Part shown: positions 54,901 to 62,241 of the stretch, piece after piece
How positions within the stretch are numbered: the first letter of the stretch is position 1
Layout: every line of letters begins with the position of its first letter
Source: Candidatus Phaeomarinobacter ectocarpi
GTDB taxonomy: Bacteria; Pseudomonadota; Alphaproteobacteria; CGMCC-115125
Reading direction: 5' to 3'
DNA: 64,000 bases
Assembly (NCBI RefSeq): GCF_000689395.1
Contig: NZ_HG966617.1
Span: forward strand, 1,954,677-2,018,676
The notes under the pieces: generated by a model
Seen by the model: only the letters and a program-made list of their open reading frames with translations
Told to the model about the DNA's origin: nothing
The model's database searches: none
Program-made: the position numbers and the translations under genes

Positions 54901-55305
54901 TTCAAAGTCCTGATCAATCACGGCAGGCGGCATCAGCACCAGCACCTGGTCTTTGGCAGCAGCCACAATGTCCTCAAGAATGAGATGACATTCGCCTTTA
55001 GGGGCCCGGCGATTGCCCAGGGTCAGTAGCTTGGACAGCCGTCCGTAGGCGGCCCGGTCTTTGGGGAAGCATAAAATCTCCAGCCCGTCCCGGGTGACCA
55101 GTCGCGCACCGACAAGGAGCTGAATGCCCGCCTCCTTGGCTGCCACATGGGCCCGCACCACGCCGGACAGCGTATTGCGATCCGCAATGCCGACCGCTGC
55201 CAGCCCTAAAGCCGCCGCCTGCCGCACCAGTTCGTCTGGATGGCTGCCGCTGCGCAGAAAGCTGAAATTGCTGGTGACCGCCAGTTCGGCATAGCCCTGC
55301 CCCAT
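51967..55305 (-). CDS. dnaE2: Error-prone DNA polymerase DnaE2 (ImuC)
   Basis: The 1112-residue polymerase III alpha-type protein has an N-terminal PHP domain ([23 protein letters not shown]). The catalytic palm contains [24 protein letters not shown] and [23 protein letters not shown]. A tHhH region and an OB fold ([28 protein letters not shown]) follow. With ImuA and ImuB it forms the damage-inducible mutasome. The start at MGQGYAEL fits the family. No LexA box is visible just upstream. A merR gene on the other strand separates it from imuB, unlike the usual imuA-imuB-dnaE2 operon. Confidence 0.95.
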   Translation of the reverse strand: [1112 protein letters not shown]

Positions 55306-55448
55306 CAGCCGTCTCTTGACGTTTCGGGCAGTAAGCGCGATGAATGCGGAGCATGGCTCCGTAAAAAAGAACGAGTCTCCATGCCCCACGAAGACATCGC
55401 ACGCCACGCGCAGACAAAAGACGTGGAAAAGCTGAAGGGCCTGTCACG

Positions 55449-56189
55449 ATGAAAATGAAGGAACTTGAGGAAAAGAGCGGCATTGGGCGTGAAACCATCC
55501 GCTATTACATCCGTGAGGGCCTGCTGCCGGAGCCGGATCGGCCCAAAACCAATGTGGCGATCTACAGCGAAGACCATCTGCGCCGCCTTGATCTGATCCG
55601 CACCCTTCAGCGTGAGCGGTTCCTGCCCCTGGGCGTCATCCGCAAACTCATTGAAGAAGCCGGTGACCGCGAGCCTGACATGGTGCCCGGTCTCTTCGGC
55701 TTTGAAATCATGCTGGCGGACCAGCTGGGCGCCGAAAGCACCCGCTCGCCGGTGGAGGTTGAAAAGCTGAGTGAAGACAGCGGCATGCCGATGGAAGAAA
55801 TTCGGGCCATTGCCGATGAAGGCATCATCACCTTCAGTCAGTCTGCTGCTGGCAAAACCGTTGTCAGCGCGCAGGATGCGGGCATCATTTCCAACTGGGC
55901 CAAGGTTCAGTCCGTCGGTTTTTCGGCCGAAAAAGGCTACGGCGTTGAATATCTCAAGCAGTACAACGAGTTGGCCGAAACGCTGGGCGATCTGGACGTG
56001 ACAGCGTTCTATGAGCGTCTGGCAGAGCATGTGGATACGGACAAGGCCTCTGCCATGGCAGCCGCGGCCATTCCCCAGTCTCTTGAGGTCTTTGGCCACC
56101 TGCGTACCAAGGCGATTCTGCGCAAGATTGCCGAACGCAACGCAGAAGCACTGGAAAGTGATCCGGCAGCCCCACGCAAAAGCGCCTGA
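55449..56189 (+). CDS. MerR-family transcriptional regulator
   Basis: The 246-residue protein has an N-terminal winged helix with MKELEEKSGIGRETIRYYIREGLLPEPDRPKTNVAIYSEDHLRRL (about residues 3-48). It is longer than typical MerR proteins (120-150). A second helical domain (about 95-215) contains a MPMEEIRAIADEGIITFS repeat-like segment that may bind an effector. No metal-binding Cys are seen. It lies between imuB and dnaE2 in opposite orientation, divergent from dnaE2. Confidence 0.85.
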   Translation: MKMKELEEKSGIGRETIRYYIREGLLPEPDRPKTNVAIYSEDHLRRLDLIRTLQRERFLPLGVIRKLIEEAGDREPDMVPGLFGFEIMLADQLGAESTRSPVEVEKLSEDSGMPMEEIRAIADEGIITFSQSAAGKTVVSAQDAGIISNWAKVQSVGFSAEKGYGVEYLKQYNELAETLGDLDVTAFYERLAEHVDTDKASAMAAAAIPQSLEVFGHLRTKAILRKIAERNAEALESDPAAPRKSA

Positions 56190-56221
56190 GGATTGTCCTG
56201 CACACATCATGCAAACACCCA

Positions 56222-57871
56222 TCATGCAAACACACCATGCATGAACCAGCGCGGCGCATCCGTCTCCCGCTCATATAGCCCGTCGCGATAAAGCCAGAAG
56301 CGCCGCCCTTCACCGTCCTCGACGCGAAAATAGTCCCGCGTGGCGGCTTCCTTGCCCGCAGACAGCCACCATTCAGGCGCCAGCCGCTCCGGCCCGTCGG
56401 CCCGCGTCACCGCATGCAGCATCCGCCGCCAGCGAAACTGCCGTGGCGGACCCTCAGGCACTTCGGCCACCACTTCCACAGGCTCCGGCGGCGTCAGCAT
56501 GCGGATGGGCCGCAGGGGCGCATCCCCATACATCACCAGCGGCGGCACATCGCTCTGTTTGAAGTCATTGGCAGCCAGCGCTGGAACAGCCACCTGTGCC
56601 CGTTCAGGAATATGACTGGCCTGCCCTTTGAGCTGCATCACCCGGTTTGCCCCCAGCCGGTTCGACAGGCGGTCAATCAGCTCTTCAAGGCTGGACCCAT
56701 CATCCGGCCCACTTGTGAGATCCTTCTGGCGCGCGCCCATGGCGTCCACAGCACGCGCTTCCAGCACCACCCCTTCAATGCCGTAGCCGATATCAATGTC
56801 GGAACCCGACACACCACCCGACGGCACCAGCTTTTCAGCAAACAGGGCGGCAATCCGGTCTGCATCCCGCAAGGCCTGCGACGTGCCCGCCTCAAACGTG
56901 AACAGCTCTGCATCCACCCGATAGAGCCGCAGCCGCAACTGCCGCGCCCCCTGCTGGCGGGTATCAAGCTCACCCGCCAGGTCCCGCGCTGCCAGGGCAA
57001 TGGCCGCAATGATCCCGTCGAGCGCAATCAGCGGGTCTGCAAACAACAGCCGTGCCCGCGCCGGCACCCGGACGGCTTCAGGCGCCACGGGCTCTGCCCG
57101 CGCCCCGATGATGGCATCCAGCTGCCGACCAAGCACCGCACCAAAGCGGGCCACCAAGGGTGCCCGCGGACGGCCCAGCAGGTCGCCGATGGTCACAAGA
57201 CCAAGCCGTGTCAGGTCATCCGCCATGCCCTGAGAAATGCGTAACGCTGTGGTCGGCAGGGAGGAGACAGCCTCTCGCTCGGCCCCCGGTTTGACGATGC
57301 TGATCTTCTGCTGACCATGGCGCGCCACAGCCCATGCCGCCCCCAACGTATCCGCCACACCGGCGCGCGCCTCATGTCCCAGCCGATTCATTCGGGTGAG
57401 CAAGTCATTCAAGAGCGCTGTTTCTCCACCAAAAAGATGTGCACAGCCGGAGATGTCCAGAAACAGACCAGCGCCCTCATGGGCAAAGGCAGAAAGGTCT
57501 TCGGCCCGCGTCCATGGCGTAAACCGCGTCGCCCAGGCAGCCAGTTTGACAAGCCGCGCTTCATCGCCTGCAACATCACGCTCCACCACATCCAGTCCCG
57601 GAATAAGTGTCCGTGCATCCGCCAGCCGCTGGCCGGGACGGATGCCGGCGTCCGTTCCCGCACCGTTCACAGCAACAATGCGCAAGCCTCCCTGCTGCGC
57701 TTCAATGAGCGCAAAGGGCGCCGCCTGCCTATGCGGAGACTGCGAGCCGGGAGACGGACGCGTGCTCTTGCGGCCGCGCAGGCGGGCGATCTCGCTTTGC
57801 TGCATCTCGGCCCGCAGTCCCATCCTCTCGACGGAAAAATGGGGAAGCCACAGAGAAACAATGCGCCGCAT
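56222..57871 (-). CDS. imuB: ImuB, catalytically inactive Y-family polymerase of the mutasome
   Basis: The 549-residue protein starts MRRIVSLWLPHFSVERMG. ImuB blocks include IRPGQRLADARTLIPGLDV, LFLDISGCAHLFGG and the C-terminal APEWWLSAGKEAATRDYFRVEDGEGRRFWLYRDGL. It bridges ImuA, DnaE2 and the beta clamp. The acidic metal-binding residues of active Y-family polymerases are absent, as expected. The first 47 codons overlap the end of imuA in another frame, within a low-complexity stretch (about residues 25-55). Confidence 0.93.
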   Translation of the reverse strand: MRRIVSLWLPHFSVERMGLRAEMQQSEIARLRGRKSTRPSPGSQSPHRQAAPFALIEAQQGGLRIVAVNGAGTDAGIRPGQRLADARTLIPGLDVVERDVAGDEARLVKLAAWATRFTPWTRAEDLSAFAHEGAGLFLDISGCAHLFGGETALLNDLLTRMNRLGHEARAGVADTLGAAWAVARHGQQKISIVKPGAEREAVSSLPTTALRISQGMADDLTRLGLVTIGDLLGRPRAPLVARFGAVLGRQLDAIIGARAEPVAPEAVRVPARARLLFADPLIALDGIIAAIALAARDLAGELDTRQQGARQLRLRLYRVDAELFTFEAGTSQALRDADRIAALFAEKLVPSGGVSGSDIDIGYGIEGVVLEARAVDAMGARQKDLTSGPDDGSSLEELIDRLSNRLGANRVMQLKGQASHIPERAQVAVPALAANDFKQSDVPPLVMYGDAPLRPIRMLTPPEPVEVVAEVPEGPPRQFRWRRMLHAVTRADGPERLAPEWWLSAGKEAATRDYFRVEDGEGRRFWLYRDGLYERETDAPRWFMHGVFA

Positions 57872-58589
57872 GGTTCCACTCCAAAATGAACTGTGAAGAT
57901 GAGCCGCCCCGCACCCGGTCCAGCGTCACGGCAAAGCGCGCGCGGCCGGGAGCCGAAACAACTGACGGATTGGGTGATGAATTAGGAGAACTGGCCGCCG
58001 AGGCGATCCGAAACCGGGTCAAAGCTGCCGATGGGGCTGAGGCCGCACTGCCCGCATGGCCGGCCAGCAATAAAGCCGGGCGTTCAAACCGCTCAGCTGC
58101 CAGCTGCAACCGGCGCGACGCCTTGAGGTCATAGGCGCGGCTGCCTTCAAGCTCGCTGACAACACCGCACAGGTCCGGCGTCCGCAATGCTTCTTCGGTC
58201 ACCCACAACGCCTCACGGTCATCCTTCGCTGAGACGATGAGCACCCGTGCCGGATCAAGCCCCATCATGGCGAGACCAGGCCCGTAAAGCGGCCCCAGAT
58301 CATGAACGCCGGAGCGCTGGGTCACCCACACCAAAGACCGCGTTTCACGCATCACAAGCCGGCTGCCAAGCGCTATGGCAAAGCCGGTTGCCGCCGCCAT
58401 ATCCGGATAGGCCGCCCCCACCACCTCATGCAGTCCGGCCAGCGACAAACCGGCCCCACCGCTTAAACGCTGGTCGACCTCAGGCGCGCCAAGCGAGAGA
58501 GACGGTGCCTGTGCCCGCGGCGACTCAAAGCATGAGAGATCCCGCCTAAGGGACTCCAGAAGCTCTCTTTTTCCAGCCTGACGCGACAT
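57729..58589 (-). CDS. imuA: ImuA, RecA-like mutasome protein
   Basis: The 286-residue protein has ImuA features: LSLGAPEVDQRLSGGAGLSLAGLHEVVG, VLIVSAKDDREALWVTEEALR and the near-terminal FILEWNHAAHCF. It is SulA/RecA-like and recruits RecA to the mutasome. The ATG at 58589 follows GGAG at good spacing. A tail of about 35 residues after the usual end reads into imuB in a different frame, giving a 143-bp overlap. A perfect LexA box is 49 bp upstream. Confidence 0.9.
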   Translation of the reverse strand: MSRQAGKRELLESLRRDLSCFESPRAQAPSLSLGAPEVDQRLSGGAGLSLAGLHEVVGAAYPDMAAATGFAIALGSRLVMRETRSLVWVTQRSGVHDLGPLYGPGLAMMGLDPARVLIVSAKDDREALWVTEEALRTPDLCGVVSELEGSRAYDLKASRRLQLAAERFERPALLLAGHAGSAASAPSAALTRFRIASAASSPNSSPNPSVVSAPGRARFAVTLDRVRGGSSSQFILEWNHAAHCFSVASPFFRREDGTAGRDAAKRDRPPARPQEHASVSRLAVSA

Positions 58590-58637
58590 CAAAGCTCCAC
58601 TGCACACACGCTATGGATGTGCTTATATTCCTACTAT

Positions 58638-58652
58638 GTTCTTATTTTGTTC
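58638..58652. promoter_or_regulatory. LexA (SOS) box upstream of imuA
   Basis: GTTC-TTATTTT-GTTC is a perfect alphaproteobacterial LexA operator, 49 bp before imuA. It predicts damage induction of imuA-imuB, matching known regulation of this cassette. Confidence 0.87.
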
Positions 58653-58748
58653 TATTTCCAATTACCCTCCTGAGTCAACAAATGAGTCATCACAAGAGTT
58701 GGATGGATTTGTTCTGGCGCGTGTTCCTGTGGTGCCGGAAGATGCGGA

Positions 58749-59441
58749 ATGCTGGAAATCATCCTCATACACAGCCCCCTGGTTGGCCCGTCTTCCCTCC
58801 TGCCGACAGCGGAAATACTGAAGGCCCGGGGCATCAAATGCGCCACACCCTCGCCCCTGCGCCCCCATGCGCAACCGCCAAGCTGGCACGACTGGCCCGT
58901 CCGTCTGAGGGGCGCACTGCCGGACATGGCCTCCCCGATCATTGTCGGTCACTCCATGGGTGGTCTCCTGGCAGCACGCCTTGCAGGGGACATCCATGCC
59001 GCCGGCATGATCTGCCTTGATGCCCGCATGCCCCCCACAAGCGGCCCGACACAGCCCGTCGAGCCGGAGTTTCATGATTTCCTCAAAACCCTCCCCCTGA
59101 CAGACGGATTTCTGCCGCCCTGGCAGGACTGGTGGGAGGTAGATGCCTTGGAGGGTGCGGACATTTCCGATGCTCGCCGCAAGGCCATCCTCAGCGATAT
59201 TCCGTCTCTGCCCCTGAGCTGGTTTGACGATGCGTTCGACATGCCGGGCTGGTCAGGCGTCAGAAAGGGCTTTGTCAGAACGTCCCACACCTTCATTGAC
59301 GAGGCCCGCCGGGCCGAAGCCGATGGTTGGCCTGTGGTGCGTCTCAAGGGCACCCATCTGCACCCGGCAACACAGCCGGAGGAAACAGCCCAAGCGATCA
59401 TCGAGTGCTGTGCAGATATGCAAAATGCCCGGCGCGCATAG
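58749..59441 (+). CDS. Alpha/beta hydrolase
   Basis: The 230-residue protein has LILIH-type first strand (LEIILIHSP), the nucleophile elbow IIVGHSMGGLLAARLAG (Ser near residue 67), and a C-terminal RLKGTHLHP containing the likely catalytic His. No signal peptide is seen. It is a general esterase or lyase of unknown substrate. It starts about 100 bp from the imuA LexA box on the opposite strand. Confidence 0.87.
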   Translation: MLEIILIHSPLVGPSSLLPTAEILKARGIKCATPSPLRPHAQPPSWHDWPVRLRGALPDMASPIIVGHSMGGLLAARLAGDIHAAGMICLDARMPPTSGPTQPVEPEFHDFLKTLPLTDGFLPPWQDWWEVDALEGADISDARRKAILSDIPSLPLSWFDDAFDMPGWSGVRKGFVRTSHTFIDEARRAEADGWPVVRLKGTHLHPATQPEETAQAIIECCADMQNARRA

Positions 59442-59516
59442 CTGCCCCACCGCCCCCGCATTTGGGAAACGCCGTTCCCGGCTGATAGATCAAGGGTCAT
59501 CAAAAGGATGACACAT

Positions 59517-59981
59517 ATGAAAGAGACATTTCAGGTTCGGGCTATCGGCCATGTAGAAGCAGGCCGCACAGACCCCATCGACGATGACTGGGACGCCGTT
59601 CCCGCCGCCATCGTGCTGGATGACCGCTTTGACGAAGAAGCCCTCATGGGCCTCGATGCCTTCAGCCATGTGGAAGTGATCTACCTCTTCCACCAGGTGC
59701 CGGACGAAGAGGTCGAGGGCAAAGCCCGCCACCCACGCGGCAACAAGGACTGGCCCCGCGTCGGCATATTCGCCCAGCGCGGCAAAGGCCGCCCCAACCG
59801 CCTCGGCGCCACCATCGCCCGCGTTGACCGTGTCGAAGGCCGCACCCTCCACATCACCGGACTGGACGCCATTGACGGCACCCCTGTACTGGATTTGAAA
59901 CCGGTCATGAAGGGCTTCCTGCCGCGCACAGAGGTTAGCGAACCCACATGGGCTGGTGAGATCATGGCGAGCTACTGGTAA
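59517..59981 (+). CDS. TrmO-like (TsaA/VirR domain) SAM-dependent tRNA methyltransferase family protein
   Basis: The 154-residue protein contains the TsaA/TrmO core: FQVRAIGHV at the start, VGIFAQRGKGRPNRLGATIARV (family motif F..R...RPN.LG) and LHITGLDAIDGTPVLDLKPV. TrmO methylates N6 of t6A37 in tRNA-Thr, but the shorter relatives vary. The ATG at 59517 follows AAGGA at 8 nt and is preferred over the one at 59508. Confidence 0.88.
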   Translation: MKETFQVRAIGHVEAGRTDPIDDDWDAVPAAIVLDDRFDEEALMGLDAFSHVEVIYLFHQVPDEEVEGKARHPRGNKDWPRVGIFAQRGKGRPNRLGATIARVDRVEGRTLHITGLDAIDGTPVLDLKPVMKGFLPRTEVSEPTWAGEIMASYW

Positions 59982-60017
59982 GGCAACCGCCAAATAGCCA
60001 ACGACGTGGCCAAAGAG

Positions 60018-60048
60018 TGGATTGTCCGGTCAAGCCGGACAATGGCGT
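60018..60048 (+). repeat. Palindromic intergenic repeat, copy 1
   Basis: A 31-nt hairpin unit with stem TGTCCGG / CCGGACA and core GGTCAAGCC, bounded by TGGAT and ATGGCGT. The inverted copy lies 37 bp on. It is non-coding, between the TrmO-like gene and the VOC gene. Confidence 0.8.
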
Positions 60049-60085
60049 CAAGGGGCGTCAAAGAGCGTTTCGGTTCTCCTTTCAC

Positions 60086-60116
60086 ACGCCATCCCCCGGC
60101 TTGACCGGGGGATCCA
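60086..60116 (-). repeat. Palindromic intergenic repeat, copy 2 (inverted)
   Basis: On the minus strand it reads TGGAT-CCC-CCGGTCAAGCCGG-GGG-ATGGCGT, the same 31-nt unit as copy 1. The only changes are two paired stem triplets (CCC/GGG in place of TGT/ACA). The pair forms a REP/BIME-like inverted duplex. Confidence 0.8.
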
Positions 60117-60145
60117 TCCGGCACAGCAAACAGGGAGCGAGCAAA

Positions 60146-60526
60146 ATGAAACTCAACCAGGTCACCGTCAGCGTGACGGACATCCCCCGCGCGATTGCAT
60201 TCTATGAGCAGCTGGGCATGTACCTCATCGTCAAGGACGACCACTACGCCCGCTTTGAACTCCCCGACGGAGACACATTCTCCATCCACGTGGCAGACGA
60301 CGTGCCCCCGTCAGGTACCATGGTCTATTTCGAGTTTGAGGATGTGGACATCGCCGTCCGTGACGCCGAAGCCCGCGGCCTCACCTTCACCATGCAGCCA
60401 ACCGACCAGTCATGGCTGTGGCGCGAAGCCTATATCTCAGACCCGGACGGCAACCAGCTGTGCTTCCTGCAGGCCAGCCCCAACCGCCGCTTCCCGCCAT
60501 GGCGGGTCGACGGGCGCACGTCCTAG
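60146..60526 (+). CDS. VOC-family protein (glyoxalase-like)
   Basis: The 126-residue single VOC domain has MKLNQVTVSVTDIPRAIAFYEQLGMYLIVKDDHYARFELPDG, FSIHVADD, and SDPDGNQLCFLQA. The final Cys replaces the common Glu metal ligand of glyoxalase I, so metal-dependent chemistry is uncertain. The start follows AGGGAG; longer forms would translate the palindromic repeats. Confidence 0.88.
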   Translation: MKLNQVTVSVTDIPRAIAFYEQLGMYLIVKDDHYARFELPDGDTFSIHVADDVPPSGTMVYFEFEDVDIAVRDAEARGLTFTMQPTDQSWLWREAYISDPDGNQLCFLQASPNRRFPPWRVDGRTS

Positions 60527-60542
60527 ATCAAACAGATCATGG

Positions 60543-60580
60543 AAGCAGCTGCTTGACTCTTTTTATTTTTGGATCATGAT
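60543..60580 (+). promoter_or_regulatory. Candidate promoter with operator palindromes for the TetR-phyH operon
   Basis: The perfect 12-bp palindrome AAGCAGCTGCTT (60543-60554) runs into a -35-like TTGACT (60553-60558). A -10-like CATGAT lies 16 nt on, overlapping an 8-bp palindrome ATCATGAT (60573-60580). The layout suits autorepression by the TetR protein encoded directly downstream. Confidence 0.45.
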
Positions 60581-60598
60581 GATAAAAAATAAGGAAGC

Positions 60599-61165
60599 AT
60601 GATGCCGAAGATCGTCGACCGCGATGCGAAATGTGAGGAACTGACCCGGGCCGCCATTGAAGCAATAGCCGAACGCGGGCTTGAGTCCGTGAAACTGTCT
60701 GATGTGGCGCGCATAGCAGGCGTCACCACCGGTACAGTCGGCTACTACTTCCGCGACAAGGAAGAGCTCCTGATCGAAACCCTCAACACGGTCGCACGGG
60801 ACATCCTTGAACGGATGCGCAACCTTGGCCCGATCAAACCGGACTCTCTGCAAGTGTACCTGCCCCTTACGCCCAAGCTCATGAAGCAGTGGAAAGTCTG
60901 GCTGGCATATGCTGGTGCATCCCCCTCCTCCCCAAAGCTGAGCAAGGCCTATCGGGAGTTTTATGCCGATATCGAAGCTCTCTACGCCGACATCCTTGAC
61001 GAAACCGACCCGGAGATTGTCCGGGTCAAAGCAGGCAACATCATCGCTGCCCTGGACGGCATCGGCCTGTGTGCCGTGCTGCAACCGCAGCTCTGGCCCG
61101 CCGAACGACAGATCAACGCATACAAAGAGCTCGTCGAGCCGCTTATGAAAACAAAAAGCCGATAG
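60599..61165 (+). CDS. TetR-family transcriptional regulator
   Basis: The 188-residue protein has an HTH at about residues 12-58 (AIAERGLESVKLSDVARIAGVTTGTVGYYFRDKEELL), BetI-like. The ligand domain includes WKVWLAYAGASPSSPKLSKAYREFY and LDGIGLCAVLQPQLWP. It is cotranscribed with the PhyH gene (9-bp gap) and probably controls it. An ATGATG start leaves one-codon ambiguity. Confidence 0.9.
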   Translation: MMPKIVDRDAKCEELTRAAIEAIAERGLESVKLSDVARIAGVTTGTVGYYFRDKEELLIETLNTVARDILERMRNLGPIKPDSLQVYLPLTPKLMKQWKVWLAYAGASPSSPKLSKAYREFYADIEALYADILDETDPEIVRVKAGNIIAALDGIGLCAVLQPQLWPAERQINAYKELVEPLMKTKSR

Positions 61166-61174
61166 GAGGAAACT

Positions 61175-62074
61175 ATGACAGGTATCACCCACCTACCCGC
61201 GGATACATCACCAGAAAAGATCAAGGACGTCATCGAAGATCAGGGCGGTGTCATCATCGACAATCTGATCTCTCCGGACAAAATCAAACGCATCAGCGAG
61301 GAACTGGCTCCCTATCTGGAAGCCGGCGAGTTCGGTCGCGAAGACTTTGGCGGTTTTCAGACAAAGCGCATCGGCGCATTGATGGCAAAATCCCCCGAGT
61401 GCCATGACCTGGCGCTTCACCCTCTGGTCAACGCTGCATGTGATCTCACTCTGCGCCCCTACTGCGACAGCTATCAGTTGCATTTCACCCAGGCGGTCAG
61501 CATCAGCAAGGATGAAGGTGCACAGACCCTGCATCGTGACCGAGGCGTGTGGGGCCCCTACCTCAACCGGTCCATTGAAACTCAGTTCAGCACAATCTGG
61601 GCAATCTCAGAATTCACCAAGGAGAACGGCGCTACACAATTCGTGCCTGGGTCGCACAAGTGGGACAAGAACCGTACCGCGACGGAGGATGAAATTGCCT
61701 ATGCTGAAATGTCACCCGGCTCGGTCCTGCTATACAACGGCACCGTGTTTCACGGTGGCGGCGCGAACACTACCGACAAGAACCGCCTTGGCGTGTTGCT
61801 GCACTACACACTCAACTGGCTGCGGCAGGAAGAAAATCAGTACCTGTCATGCCCGCCGGACATAGCCGCAAAACTACCCTCAGAACTACGCCGTCTCATG
61901 GGATATTCTCTGGGTGGCCCCACCTTGGGCTTTTATTCAACACCAGGCGCGCCGGGCGAAGGCCGCGACCTTGCACCACCGGAATATCTGTTCGGAGAGA
62001 AACCGAGAAAACCCAGAATCTTCGATACCAAGCGTGTGGACGCCAATTTCAACCTGCACGAAACGACGGAATAG
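61175..62074 (+). CDS. Phytanoyl-CoA dioxygenase (PhyH) family Fe(II)/2-oxoglutarate oxygenase
   Basis: The 299-residue double-stranded beta-helix enzyme has the facial triad H120-x-D122 (TLHRDRGVWG) and H193 (FHGGGANTT), with R204 (NRLGVLLHY) as likely 2-oxoglutarate ligand. All key residues are present, so activity is expected; the substrate could be a lipid, alkaloid or small secondary metabolite. A TAGGAGG Shine-Dalgarno lies at the tetR end. A 167-bp gap with nothing recognised follows. Confidence 0.92.
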   Translation: MTGITHLPADTSPEKIKDVIEDQGGVIIDNLISPDKIKRISEELAPYLEAGEFGREDFGGFQTKRIGALMAKSPECHDLALHPLVNAACDLTLRPYCDSYQLHFTQAVSISKDEGAQTLHRDRGVWGPYLNRSIETQFSTIWAISEFTKENGATQFVPGSHKWDKNRTATEDEIAYAEMSPGSVLLYNGTVFHGGGANTTDKNRLGVLLHYTLNWLRQEENQYLSCPPDIAAKLPSELRRLMGYSLGGPTLGFYSTPGAPGEGRDLAPPEYLFGEKPRKPRIFDTKRVDANFNLHETTE

Positions 62075-62241
62075 CCATCAAATCCTACCTACAGATAGGC
62101 GTGCTTCTGCCCGGACGAGTCGACAGACCAAAGCCGTGTCACCTATCCATGCGTCAAAATACCCAAAGACAGTTCTGAAGGATTAGTGGCAGCATCAGGT
62201 GTGACCAGTATCCAGCGACTGCTCAACAGGGAAGCGCGGAC

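Noticed and set aside
55381-55452. A 23-residue plus-strand ORF whose stop overlaps the merR start (ATGA)
   Set aside because: It could be a leader peptide, but there is no Shine-Dalgarno sequence and no attenuator hairpin. It lies in the region that also gives the dnaE2 upstream frame.
60017-60145. An N-terminal extension of the VOC protein
   Set aside because: The extension translates the palindromic repeats; the internal ATG has AGGGAG and matches the family start.
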